Shown: one piece after another, positions 16,290-24,870 of the stretch | Numbering within the stretch: the stretch's first letter is position 1 | Layout of the letters: each line of letters opens with the position of its first letter | DNA from: Micavibrio sp. UBA2638 | Lineage (GTDB): Bacteria > Pseudomonadota > Alphaproteobacteria > Micavibrionales > Micavibrionaceae | Reading direction: 5' to 3' | DNA length: 64,000 bases | Assembly (NCBI GenBank): GCA_002359735.1 | Contig: DENS01000018.1 | Location: 1-64,000 of the forward strand | Translations under genes and position numbers: made by a program | Notes under the pieces: model-generated | The model's input: only the letters and a program-made list of their open reading frames with translations | The model's database searches: none | What the model was told of the DNA's origin: nothing

Positions 16290-16925
16290 TTATTGAAGGT
16301 AGAATTGAATGGATTCTATGGCCATGAATGCGCCCATCCCCATTAGGCCGCTTCCGATATGTCTGATAACAGTGCGGCCTTTCGCTCCTTCTTTACCAAC
16401 CAGGCCAATTAAAACCCCGGCCACATGTAATGCCGCTGTCCCGCACATGAATCCGGCAATATATGTCCATGGTATTGCCCCGACTGGAAATTCATAGCCA
16501 TGTGCAAATCCATGAAAAAATGCAAAGAAAGCAACTATGGCCATGGCGATAATTTCACGGATGTGTTTGTCGAGCGCTATTGCCAAGCCCAGCACAATCA
16601 CGGAGGCAACAATGCCATGTTCAATGATGCTAATGCCAAATTCAAAATCAATTGAGGTCAGGGCGTATATACCAAATGCACCCCCTGCCGCCATGACCAA
16701 AACAAATGTGGCCGGTACGCTCCAGATGGCGCGCCCGCCCATCTGGGCGCTAATAATGCCAACGGCAACCATAGCCAGTAAATGATCGGTGCCCAGCACA
16801 GGATGCAATAAACCAGAATAGAAAACATTGCCCCCCATTACACTATGGGCGTGAGCCATACTTGGCAACAGCGAGAATATAACGGTAAAAACAAATGTAA
16901 GAATGTAGAGAGGGGATGTCGTCAT
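16290..16925 (-). CDS. HupE/UreJ family membrane protein
   Basis: With the ATG at 16925 the 211-residue protein starts with a signal-like segment ending AHAHSVMGG, then contains HPVLGTDHLLAM, the HupE/UreJ signature with metal-ligand candidates, and about six membrane segments. Family members are nickel or cobalt permease-like proteins found with hydrogenase or urease genes. Neither partner is present here. The start lies 4 bases after the panC stop, so it looks like the third gene of a panB-panC-hupE operon; an upstream in-frame start at 16961 would overlap panC. Confidence 0.85.
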   Translation of the reverse strand: MTTSPLYILTFVFTVIFSLLPSMAHAHSVMGGNVFYSGLLHPVLGTDHLLAMVAVGIISAQMGGRAIWSVPATFVLVMAAGGAFGIYALTSIDFEFGISIIEHGIVASVIVLGLAIALDKHIREIIAMAIVAFFAFFHGFAHGYEFPVGAIPWTYIAGFMCGTAALHVAGVLIGLVGKEGAKGRTVIRHIGSGLMGMGAFMAIESIQFYLQ

Positions 16926-16929
16926 ATCT

Positions 16930-17748
16930 TTAGTCCTGTTCTGGCAGAGCGCAGTTGTCAATTAATCTGGTTTTTCCCAGCCACGCCGCGGCAAGTATGC
17001 GTGACCAGGTCGGATGATAGGCAATATAATCAACCTTATCAAATCCCGCTTTCAGCAGCATCTCTGCCGCGTTCTTACAGGCTTCATCCGGATCTACTCC
17101 TTCTGAAATACCGTGGGCCACGCTGTAAATGATTTGATTAAGCATGCGGGCCGTTTCTAATTCATCGGCGGTTAAATACGCATTGCGTGATGATAAAGCC
17201 AAGCCGTGGTCGTCGCGAATGATGGCCCCGGGTATAATATTGATATCCATGGCCTGATCGGCGACCATTTCTTCTATGACCTGCAATTGTTGAAAATCCT
17301 TTTCGCCGAACACCGCAATATCGGGATTGACTTGTGTAAACAAACGATAAACGACATTGACGACTCCATCAAAAAAATGGGGACGGAAATCACTTTCCAG
17401 ACCCTGTGCCGCTGGCCCTGCCTTTATGGCGCTGTCGGCCCCGTCCGGGTATATGTCAGCCTGTTCCGGCGCATAAACCAAATCAATTATACCTTGGTTG
17501 TTCAAGTTTTCTATATCGCGTTCTAATGTTCGCGGATAGCTGTCCAGGTCTTCATGCGGGGCAAACTGTGTCGGATTGACAAAAATGCTCATTACCAGTT
17601 TATCAGCATTTTTTGCCGCTGTTTCGCATAGTGATAAATGCCCGTCATGCAATGCGCCCATTGTAGGCACAAAGCCAATCCGCTGTCCGTTTTTTTTCCA
17701 GTCTTTGATTTGCGCCGAAAGTTGGTCTTTATTTGTTGTCAATATCAT
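16930..17748 (-). CDS. panC: Pantothenate synthetase
   Basis: PanC joins pantoate and beta-alanine with ATP to give pantothenate. The 272-residue protein has GFVPTMGALHDGHLSL with the HxGH nucleotide motif (H34, H37), NPTQFAPHEDLDSYPR, FGEKDFQQL and HGLALSSRN, all in the expected order. I chose the ATG at 17748: it precedes the family start, gives normal length and lies 4 bases after the panB stop. The much longer open frame upstream overlaps panB. Confidence 0.97.
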   Translation of the reverse strand: MILTTNKDQLSAQIKDWKKNGQRIGFVPTMGALHDGHLSLCETAAKNADKLVMSIFVNPTQFAPHEDLDSYPRTLERDIENLNNQGIIDLVYAPEQADIYPDGADSAIKAGPAAQGLESDFRPHFFDGVVNVVYRLFTQVNPDIAVFGEKDFQQLQVIEEMVADQAMDINIIPGAIIRDDHGLALSSRNAYLTADELETARMLNQIIYSVAHGISEGVDPDEACKNAAEMLLKAGFDKVDYIAYHPTWSRILAAAWLGKTRLIDNCALPEQD

Positions 17749-17752
17749 GGAG

Positions 17753-18592
17753 CTATGATGCTTTACGAAGTGGATTGTTTTTAACGGTATAAAGGTAATC
17801 CTCGCTAGGGAATATGCGTGTACGCACCTCTTTGGAATATTGCGCGACCATTTTATCAATGTCGTTCTGGATGTGTCCGTATTGTTTGGCAAATTTGGGC
17901 GGGGTGCCGGATAGCATACCCAGCATGTCATCAATGACCAGAATTTGCCCATCGCAATTTGCCGATGCCCCAATTCCAATAGTGGGAACGTTTAAAGAGG
18001 CACTAATCATGGCAGACACCGGTTCAATCGTTCCTTCTATCAGAATGCAAAAGGCGCCGGCTTTTTCTAATGTTTTGGCATCTTCTAATAAGGCTCTGGC
18101 TTGTTCTTCGGTTTTGCCTTTGATTTTATAGCCACCTTCTTCAATAACCATTTGCGGTCTTAGGCCAATATGCGCGATTACAGGGATATTATGCCTGGTT
18201 AACAGTTCAACCGTCGGGGCAAGCGATTGATCGCCCTCAAGTTTAACCGCGCTGCAATTTGTCTCATTGATCAGGCGCTGTGCATTCTGTAAGGCAATTT
18301 GCGGATCATCCTCATAGGTACCATAAGGCATATCGGCCAGAACAAAGGCATTTTGGCTGCCACGCATAACGGCTTTTGTATGCGCAATGATCATATCCAA
18401 TGTTACATCCAGAGTGTTATCCATGCCGTAAAGCGCCATGCCCATAGAATCTCCAACAAGCAAAAGATCGCAATGTTGATCTAAAATGCTGGCCATTGGT
18501 GCCGTGTAAGCCGTTAAACAGACCAAGGGCTCATCTTTGTTTTTGTGGCTGCGAATATTATCAACGGAAATGCGGGGCTGGGTTTGGGTCAT
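17753..18592 (-). CDS. panB: 3-methyl-2-oxobutanoate hydroxymethyltransferase
   Basis: PanB makes ketopantoate from alpha-ketoisovalerate and 5,10-methylenetetrahydrofolate. The 279-residue protein shows VCLTAYTAPMASILD, LLVGDSMGMALYGMD (metal-binding Asp), VLADMPYGTYED, VKLEGD and GIGASANCDGQILVIDD, the standard TIM-barrel motifs. It is the first gene of the pan operon, back to back with the degP-like gene 55 bases away. Confidence 0.98.
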   Translation of the reverse strand: MTQTQPRISVDNIRSHKNKDEPLVCLTAYTAPMASILDQHCDLLLVGDSMGMALYGMDNTLDVTLDMIIAHTKAVMRGSQNAFVLADMPYGTYEDDPQIALQNAQRLINETNCSAVKLEGDQSLAPTVELLTRHNIPVIAHIGLRPQMVIEEGGYKIKGKTEEQARALLEDAKTLEKAGAFCILIEGTIEPVSAMISASLNVPTIGIGASANCDGQILVIDDMLGMLSGTPPKFAKQYGHIQNDIDKMVAQYSKEVRTRIFPSEDYLYTVKNNPLRKAS

Positions 18593-18647
18593 TTTTCTTA
18601 CTCTTTATACTTGCTAGGATGCCTAAGCTGTCCTAAATATTAAAATT

Positions 18648-20096
18648 ATGATTAGCAGAATACAATCTTACTTTCTAGTCTTGTTATGTTTTGGGGCTTT
18701 GTTTATCGCGCTGGGAATGCCCTCTGCGTCGCAGGCCGAGGCGATAAATAAGAGTGTTCCAAGCAGTGCGGCCTCCATGCAAATGTCGTTTGCGCCTTTG
18801 GTTAAACAGGTCGCGCCGGCGGTTGTTAATATCTATACTACCCGAACAGTTAATCAGGCCATAAGCCCCTTTATGAATGACCCGTTTTTTGGACAGTTTT
18901 TTGGCCGCCGGGGCTTTGGTGGCACCATGCGTAGACAAGTGGAAAATTCTCTTGGGTCGGGTGTTATTATTGCTTCGGACGGGTTGGTGGTGACCAACTC
19001 ACATGTTGTTGACGGGGCAGAAGAAATTAAAGTGGTATTGGCCGATGGCCGTGAATATGAAGCTGATCTGGTTTTGGATGATGAGGCATCTGATCTGGCT
19101 TTGTTGCGTTTTGATACCAAAGGTGGTGATCTTCCTTATGTCTCTTTAAAGCCCAGTGAACAATTGGAGGTTGGTGACATTGTGATTGCTATTGGAAACC
19201 CGTTTGGGGTGGGCCAGACTGTAACCAGTGGCATTGTATCTGCGCAAGGGCGTTCCAGCCTGGATATTAATGATTTCAATTTTTTTATTCAGACAGATGC
19301 GGCAATCAACCCCGGTAATTCGGGTGGGCCTTTGGTTGCCATGGATGGCGGCGTTGTTGGTATTAATACTGCGATATTTTCGCGAGATGGTGGTTCGCTT
19401 GGTATTGGGTTTGCGATCCCCTCGGAAATGGTTGCCTCTGTCGTTGCGGCTGAAGAAGCCGGGCTTAGTGGTGCCCAAGGGGTGGTGCGTCCGTGGATTG
19501 GCGTGCGTGCGCAGGCCGTTACGGCAGATATCGCGGATAGTTTGGGCATGGACTTGCCAAATGGTGCGTTGATCGCCAAACTGCATAAAGCCAGTCCGCT
19601 GGCGCAGGCCGGTTTAAAACAGGGTGACGTGGTCGTTGCGGTCAATGGTAGAAGCATTCGCGACGCGTCGGAAATGAAATTCCGCATGGCAACGGTGCCA
19701 ATTGGTCAATTGGCCAGTGTTGAATTTTCACGCGGTGGAAAATTACGCACTGTTCACGTTAAAGCCATTGCGCCGCCTGATACGCCGGACCGTCAAGCCA
19801 CACCGTTAACCGGACGCCACCCGTTAAATGGCGCGATAATAGGCTATGTTAACCCGGCTGTCGCAATTGAACTTGGGCTGGATGAGGATGATATCGACGG
19901 GGTGATTGTGCTGGATGTCGAACGTGGGTCGGGCGCGGCCCGTATTGTGCAGCCGGGCGATGTTTTATTGAATATTAATAACCGGGATATTAAAGACGTT
20001 GCCGATGTGTTGAAGGCTGCCGGTAATCCCACATCAATGGGCTGGGCCATTGTATACAATCGCAACGGTCAGACCCGTCAATTTGTACTGCGTTAA
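18648..20096 (+). CDS. degP: Periplasmic serine protease, DegP/HtrA family
   Basis: The 482-residue protein begins with a signal peptide (LVLLCFGALFIALG, cleavage near ASQAEA). The trypsin-like domain holds the catalytic triad His119 (TNSHVVDG), Asp149 (SDLALLRF) and Ser225 (NPGNSGGPL). Two PDZ domains follow, at about residues 280-370 and 390-480. It should degrade misfolded envelope proteins. Whether it is DegP, DegQ or MucD in function cannot be told. Confidence 0.95.
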   Translation: MISRIQSYFLVLLCFGALFIALGMPSASQAEAINKSVPSSAASMQMSFAPLVKQVAPAVVNIYTTRTVNQAISPFMNDPFFGQFFGRRGFGGTMRRQVENSLGSGVIIASDGLVVTNSHVVDGAEEIKVVLADGREYEADLVLDDEASDLALLRFDTKGGDLPYVSLKPSEQLEVGDIVIAIGNPFGVGQTVTSGIVSAQGRSSLDINDFNFFIQTDAAINPGNSGGPLVAMDGGVVGINTAIFSRDGGSLGIGFAIPSEMVASVVAAEEAGLSGAQGVVRPWIGVRAQAVTADIADSLGMDLPNGALIAKLHKASPLAQAGLKQGDVVVAVNGRSIRDASEMKFRMATVPIGQLASVEFSRGGKLRTVHVKAIAPPDTPDRQATPLTGRHPLNGAIIGYVNPAVAIELGLDEDDIDGVIVLDVERGSGAARIVQPGDVLLNINNRDIKDVADVLKAAGNPTSMGWAIVYNRNGQTRQFVLR

Positions 20097-20160
20097 TATG
20101 GGATGCGGCGCGGGCCTATATTTGCCTTAAAGACTTTGAATTTAATGATGCTCTAAATAT

Positions 20161-20186
20161 AAAAAGCGCCACATTTGCGGCGCCTT
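20161..20186 (-). terminator. Terminator of the 78-residue minus-strand gene
   Basis: On the minus strand AAGGCGCC pairs with GGCGCTTT across an 8-base loop, including one G-U, and is followed by TTTTT. It lies 29 bases beyond the stop of the small gene at 20215. On the plus strand it may also help end the degP-like transcript, though the T run there is poor. Confidence 0.7.
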
Positions 20187-20214
20187 CTGTTTGGTTTTAA
20201 CTGTTACGCGCTTC

Positions 20215-20451
20215 TTACGCGGCTTCGTGGTGAAGCTCCTCCTCATGGGACGGATTGATCTCCGGCCAGTTTGCGGCCTGAATATACAGCTTTTCCATCA
20301 TCTGGCGACCAAGATCTTCTCCAATCGGACGGCCGACGCGGGCAGCTTGTCTGCGCGCGGCACGTTTAAAATTTTCCGACCCCTTCAGGTTACCGGCATC
20401 TTTAATGCCCGCAATTGAAGACTGATCACTTTCCAAATATGTGTAACTCAT
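20215..20451 (-). CDS. Small hypothetical protein, 78 residues
   Basis: I do not recognise the family. The sequence is hydrophilic, with a basic middle (FKRAARRQAARVGRPIGEDLG) and an acidic His-rich end (HEEELHHEAA). There is no signal peptide or membrane segment. It looks like a real gene because it has all its signals: a TTGACT/TATCTT promoter with 17-base spacer, a GAGG ribosome binding site 8 bases before the ATG, and a terminator after the stop. It is convergent to the degP-like gene. Confidence 0.7.
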   Translation of the reverse strand: MSYTYLESDQSSIAGIKDAGNLKGSENFKRAARRQAARVGRPIGEDLGRQMMEKLYIQAANWPEINPSHEEELHHEAA

Positions 20452-20478
20452 AGTGACACCTCTTTCTTTGTTAAAATC

Positions 20479-20507
20479 AAGATACGGGATTCATCTTAAA
20501 AAGTCAA
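20479..20507 (-). promoter_or_regulatory. Promoter of the 78-residue gene
   Basis: Read on the minus strand: TTGACT (20507-20502), 17-base spacer, TATCTT (20484-20479). The predicted start is about 20 bases before the ATG at 20451, leaving just enough room for the GAGG ribosome binding site. Confidence 0.6.
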
Positions 20508-20707
20508 GGAAATTCCATGAAAAGGTTAATTTGTTAACCATTTTAATGCTTGAGATGATTTTTTGTCACCCCTTGGAAAGCCGGATATTATTGTTGCGGA
20601 AAATCTGGTTAAACGGTCCCCGAATTCGTATTTATACCCTTGAGTTTCCTGTCATAGTTGGACATGATGGGCCTTTGGATATTCATAAACAAATGAGATG
20701 ACGAACA

Positions 20708-22360
20708 ATGACCCAGATCAAAGACATGAAAGATATTGTTGCCCTTTGTAAACGCCGCGGCTTTATTTTTGCCGCCAGCGATATTTATGGTGGCATCAAC
20801 GGTTTCTGGGATTTTGGCCCTTTGGGAACAGAATTGAAAAATAACCTGCGGGATCGCTGGTGGAAAGATATGGTTCTATGTCCGCCAATTGGCCCGGATG
20901 GAACGCCGGTCGAGATTGTCGGCGTTGATAGTGCGATTATCCAAAACCCGAAATGTTGGGAAGCCTCTGGCCATGTCGGCGGGTTTAACGACCCGATGGT
21001 CGATTGTAAAGAGAGCAAGAAACGCTATAGAGCCGATCATTTGATTGTATATTTACCAAAGAGCTATGATCCAGAAATGGACGGTGCGTTGTTATTTCCA
21101 TGTTTTGATAAAGACGAAACACCAGAAGATGTTGAAAAGAGACTCAAAAAATTAAATTTAAGAAGCGACATTTCCCAATACGAAGTCATTTCTTTTGTAG
21201 ACATTAAAACGTGGGCTTATACAAATCCTAATGACGACTATGGTATTAGTCATCCAAAAAATTATTGTGAACAATATAAAATTGATGAACTCGTAAGAAT
21301 ACCAGATAGCCATAAAATACTGAGAGATAGAATTATAGGGCCAGATACAAAAACGGTTGGAACGCTTGGCGAACCCAGAATGTTTAACATGATGTTTCAT
21401 TCCTATGCCGGTGCGGCCGCCGGGGAAGAGAATAAGGTCTATCTGCGCCCCGAGACTTGCGCAGGAATTTTTCTGAACTTTAAAAACGTGGTGGATAGCT
21501 CCCGCGTGAAGGTGCCGTTTGGAATCGCGCAAATCGGGAAGGCGTTCCGCAACGAGGTGACCCCGCGTAACTTTATTTTCCGTTCCCGTGAGTTTGAACA
21601 GATGGAGCTGGAATGGTTCTGCGAAGAAAAAGATGTGCCAATGTGGTTCGATTTTTGGGTTGAGCAGCGCAAAAGATTTTGGGAATCTGTTGGCGTGCCT
21701 TTAAATAAGCTGCACTTTCTGGATGTTCCGAAAGAGGAATTGGCGCATTATTCATCCCGAACAATTGATTTTGAATATCAATTCCCGTTTAGCGGCGAAG
21801 GCTATGATGAGCTGGAGGGCATTGCCCATCGCGGGAATTTTGATCTGACCCAGCATCAGGAATTTTCAAAAACAAAGTTGGAGTATATGGACCCGCAAGA
21901 CCCGAAAAACCGTTACTTACCGCATGTCATTGAGCCGTCATCCGGATTGACCCGCGGTGTATTGGCGCTGCTTTCGGAGGCCTATACGGTTGATGATTCA
22001 CGGCCTTCCGGTGTCTATATGAATTTCACGCCGGAGATGGCTCCCAAAAAGGCTGCAATATTGCCACTGACGGCAAAAGATGACCATGTGCCGCTGGCGC
22101 AGAAGCTGTACCTTGAATTGCGTGAGGAATTTGTGGTCGATCTGGATATCAAACAAAATATCGGTAAGCGTTATGCCCGTCAGGATGAAATCGGTACGCC
22201 GTATTGTTTTACGATTGATAATGATACTATTAACGATCAGACCGTGACAGTGCGTGAACGCAATACTATGGCGCAGGAACGCATTCATATGGATAAGGTC
22301 AAAGAGTTCCTGCATGAAAAAATGCGCGCCGGCGCGAGTGCGTTGAAGAAGGCGGCTTAG
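20708..22360 (+). CDS. glyS: Glycyl-tRNA synthetase, single-chain alpha2 type
   Basis: This class II enzyme charges tRNA-Gly. The 550-residue protein has GFIFAASDIYGGINGFWDFG at the N-terminus, motif 2 with FGIAQIGKAFRNEVTPRNFI, and motif 3 near EPSSGLTRGVLALLSEAY, followed by the anticodon-binding domain. This is the homodimeric type of Gram-positives, archaea and eukaryotes. Most proteobacteria, including most alphaproteobacteria, use the alpha2-beta2 GlyQ/GlyS enzyme. Codons at about 21136-21360 (roughly residues 143-218) are strikingly AT-rich with several AGA and ATA, unlike the flanks, and the usual CPxCG zinc element is missing there. Confidence 0.93.
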   Translation: MTQIKDMKDIVALCKRRGFIFAASDIYGGINGFWDFGPLGTELKNNLRDRWWKDMVLCPPIGPDGTPVEIVGVDSAIIQNPKCWEASGHVGGFNDPMVDCKESKKRYRADHLIVYLPKSYDPEMDGALLFPCFDKDETPEDVEKRLKKLNLRSDISQYEVISFVDIKTWAYTNPNDDYGISHPKNYCEQYKIDELVRIPDSHKILRDRIIGPDTKTVGTLGEPRMFNMMFHSYAGAAAGEENKVYLRPETCAGIFLNFKNVVDSSRVKVPFGIAQIGKAFRNEVTPRNFIFRSREFEQMELEWFCEEKDVPMWFDFWVEQRKRFWESVGVPLNKLHFLDVPKEELAHYSSRTIDFEYQFPFSGEGYDELEGIAHRGNFDLTQHQEFSKTKLEYMDPQDPKNRYLPHVIEPSSGLTRGVLALLSEAYTVDDSRPSGVYMNFTPEMAPKKAAILPLTAKDDHVPLAQKLYLELREEFVVDLDIKQNIGKRYARQDEIGTPYCFTIDNDTINDQTVTVRERNTMAQERIHMDKVKEFLHEKMRAGASALKKAA

Positions 22361-22420
22361 TTGAGCACAAAGAGGCTTAATAACCCCAGATCATTCGGGC
22401 ACATAATGCGATTTAATTTT

Positions 22421-22503
22421 CGTCATTGTGCGCAACCAAAGGGAGGCGGCAATCCAATGGCGGTGATGGATTGCTTCGTCAGCTTTGCTACCTCGCAATA
22501 ACG
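22421..22503. repeat. Palindromic intergenic repeat (REP or MITE-like)
   Basis: The element begins CGTCATTGTGCG and ends CGCAATAACG, an imperfect terminal inverted repeat. Inside are perfect arms GCAATCCA (22449-22456) and TGGATTGC (22467-22474). The words GGCAATCC and GGATTGCTTCGTC are typical of small dispersed palindromes in many bacterial genomes. No second copy was seen in this window. Confidence 0.6.
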
Positions 22504-22566
22504 ATATTTTAGATTAATGACGGGTGGTGTGGTTATAAGCGTGCAGCATTCTGTGTTGATTTTTAA

Positions 22567-22596
22567 TTGACATATTACCTAGGCGTATATTATTAT
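22567..22596 (+). promoter_or_regulatory. Promoter of the 201-residue orphan gene
   Basis: A perfect TTGACA (22567-22572) is followed after 18 bases by TATTAT (22591-22596). The predicted start lies about 20 bases before the ATG at 22623. Confidence 0.6.
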
Positions 22597-22622
22597 CCAG
22601 CAAACAAAGCGACAAAAAAAAT

Positions 22623-23228
22623 ATGTATTCTTGCGGACGAAAACAGTTTGAATTGGTTTCTACTGATGGTTTAGAAACATATCCGGCTCTTCGATTTGAA
22701 CACGAAAACAACATGTCCGGGCTTGGTGCATACTGGAAAATGCCTGAAGGGCAGTCCATGCAAGAGATGGAGCGCTTTTTCTGGGACACTGACTTGTTTA
22801 ACGCCTATGGTCTTATGCATGTTGAAATGTCTCAGGATACAATTCTTACCTCTGAGTTGGCAGAACAAAGGCCGGATATAAAAGCCGCTTTTAAAGATCT
22901 GTATGCGTATGTTGATATTTTTAAATCTCTCAATCCGGAACTCAATGATATTCAGGTCGCGCCAGATGACTGGCACCAAATTTACGGTTTTGTGCGGGGG
23001 GTCGTTTCAGGGTTCAGTGTGCAGGATATTGACGCATGGGTCAGTCATGCACTCAATCGGAAAATGGTGGATCACCTGGAAGAGCGCATGATACGCTTAA
23101 AAGGAGAAATGCTATGTGAAGGAAGGGGGTGGGTCCCCTGGGTTCCTTGCCCGGAAACTGTTCAAAAAATACACAAAGATCTCGATGACAAATATGGCGC
23201 GGATATCGCCCCGCCGACTTTTGGGTAA
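22623..23228 (+). CDS. Hypothetical protein, 201 residues
   Basis: I do not recognise the family. The protein appears soluble, with no signal peptide or membrane segment, and is rich in aromatic residues and acidic helices (for example AAFKDLYAYVDIFKSLNPEL, then DWHQIYGFVRGVVSGF). The C-terminal part has CEGRGWVPWVPCPETVQ with two Cys. It has its own likely promoter and is convergent with the S49 peptidase gene, six bases apart. It may be lineage-specific. Confidence 0.7.
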   Translation: MYSCGRKQFELVSTDGLETYPALRFEHENNMSGLGAYWKMPEGQSMQEMERFFWDTDLFNAYGLMHVEMSQDTILTSELAEQRPDIKAAFKDLYAYVDIFKSLNPELNDIQVAPDDWHQIYGFVRGVVSGFSVQDIDAWVSHALNRKMVDHLEERMIRLKGEMLCEGRGWVPWVPCPETVQKIHKDLDDKYGADIAPPTFG

Positions 23229-23234
23229 GAATTT

Positions 23235-24107
23235 TTATAGCCCGTAACGGCTCCGTATTGATTTATCCTCTAATGTCTGGGCAAGTGTATCGGGCAGGCT
23301 GACGCGGTCCGCGCTCCCGCCAAGCAGGCTGGAGAGAACCCCTTTTTCGGCTTTGAATTCCTTGAACTTCACATCTTTGCCATAGCGGGATTTTAGAATC
23401 GTTTTGGCATCACCCAACCCGTCAATAAGGCCGTACTCTAAAGCCTGCGGGGCGCTCCAGAATTGTCCTTCGAAGATATCTTTTTCTTCGGCCTTGATCC
23501 GGCCTTCGCGGCGCTTGCGCACCCAGTCTTTAAATTGTTCATGGATGTCGTTTTGCAGGGCTTTCAGGCGCTTAACGTCCCCTGGTTTTTCATCCTGGAA
23601 AGGGTCCAGAAATCCCTTGTCTTTGCCGGATGTATGGACACGGCGTTCGATGCCATGGCGGGCAATAAGATCCTGAAAGCCAAAGCCAGAGGATATAACG
23701 CCAATCGATCCAACAATGGAACAGGGCAGGGCATAAATCTCATCGCCTGCCAGTGATAACCAGTAACCACCACTGGCGGCAACGTCTTCGATGAAAGTAT
23801 AGACTGGAATTTCTTTTTCTTCCGCTAATCTACGAATTTGATCGGCAATAAGCGTGGATTGTGCGGGGCTGCCCCCCGGTGAATTGATTACCAAGGCGAT
23901 CGCCTTGAGTTTGTATGTATCGAAGGCGTCATCAATTAATTGTTCATAACGGGCGTGCGAGATTGAATTGCGGCGCATCCCGCTATCGGCGATAATGCCT
24001 GAAAGTCTGAGGACTGCTATTTTTTCACGGGGCTTAAGAATAGCTCCGATAATTGGAGTATCGCCCAGCTTATCACAATATTTTGCGCAAACATTACTCA
24101 GTCCCAT
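23235..24107 (-). CDS. S49 family signal peptide peptidase (SppA/SohB-like)
   Basis: The 290-residue protein has the S49 fold: LVINSPGGSPAQS, then the Ser nucleophile in DVAASGGYW (Ser112) and a Lys in TSGKDKG (Lys164) as the likely general base. It lacks the duplicated N-terminal half of long SppA. There is no clear signal anchor. I chose the ATG at 24107, preceded by AAGGGA; a TTG at 24143 would add 12 residues. It should cut remnant signal peptides or small membrane proteins. Confidence 0.9.
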   Translation of the reverse strand: MGLSNVCAKYCDKLGDTPIIGAILKPREKIAVLRLSGIIADSGMRRNSISHARYEQLIDDAFDTYKLKAIALVINSPGGSPAQSTLIADQIRRLAEEKEIPVYTFIEDVAASGGYWLSLAGDEIYALPCSIVGSIGVISSGFGFQDLIARHGIERRVHTSGKDKGFLDPFQDEKPGDVKRLKALQNDIHEQFKDWVRKRREGRIKAEEKDIFEGQFWSAPQALEYGLIDGLGDAKTILKSRYGKDVKFKEFKAEKGVLSSLLGGSADRVSLPDTLAQTLEDKSIRSRYGL

Positions 24108-24194
24108 GATGTGGTATCCCTTATATTTTTTAACGGTGAACAAATATTATATATAGACAAAACCTGTCTTTTTTCAAGGTGTTGCGGATGATGG

Positions 24195-24860
24195 TCAAGG
24201 CTCTAAGGGAGGGGCTGGAACTTGAAGTGCGAGATCAATTCGGTCCGCGGCTTCATGTAATTTTTTTGCATTGGTAAAATTTGATGCACTGTGACTGTTG
24301 CGGTGAGCGTAATGGATTTGTCCGTCTGCCATCCAGCCATATAGGCGCCAATTGTCTATATCATCGGCATTATTTTGGCCTTGTAAAATTAACATATCGG
24401 CATTATCGGCCATAATGTGCAGATTAGTGTACCCTTCATGGGGGCAGCTTAATATGCGGTCATTGGGGATTATCTGGAATAATGTAATCAGGTCTTGATC
24501 ATTCAACAGATTGTGACCAAAGCGCTGTATGGTTTCATCATGGCCGCTGAGAATCACGGTATTCTTGTCTCTTAACGCCGCGTTTAAGAATGTTTTGATA
24601 TCAAAATCAGGGTTCAGAACGTCTAAAAGGTCTGCGGTTTGTGTGCTGGCCGCCTGAAAATGCCGAGATAAGATGGAGCCGGTCATTTGTGCGCGTTTGG
24701 GAAATGATATGATTAAACTGTCAGGAGTTATTCCCGACGTTTTGAGGGATTGCGCAGCCAACTGCACTTGCTGTTTACCGCGCTCCGTCAGGCCGTTATT
24801 GGGGCACTGGGCCCCATGGCGCATGACAATCAAATACTTTGCTTTACTATCAGCATTCAT
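24195..24860 (-). CDS. Histidine phosphatase superfamily protein (SixA-like)
   Basis: The 221-residue protein starts with the phosphohistidine motif LIVMRHGAQ (Arg14, His15) and has Arg56 in FPKRAQ and His107 in LSGHDET, the usual catalytic set of the branch that includes SixA. The C-terminal 90 residues are an addition of unknown role (INWRLYGWMADGQIHYAHRN region). It lies 10 bases after the methyltransferase stop, so the two are probably cotranscribed. The substrate cannot be told. Confidence 0.8.
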   Translation of the reverse strand: MNADSKAKYLIVMRHGAQCPNNGLTERGKQQVQLAAQSLKTSGITPDSLIISFPKRAQMTGSILSRHFQAASTQTADLLDVLNPDFDIKTFLNAALRDKNTVILSGHDETIQRFGHNLLNDQDLITLFQIIPNDRILSCPHEGYTNLHIMADNADMLILQGQNNADDIDNWRLYGWMADGQIHYAHRNSHSASNFTNAKKLHEAADRIDLALQVPAPPLEP

Positions 24861-24870
24861 ACGCGGCAGC

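Noticed and set aside
17749..17979. N-terminal extension of PanC
   Set aside because: It would overlap panB in another frame; the family start is at 17748.
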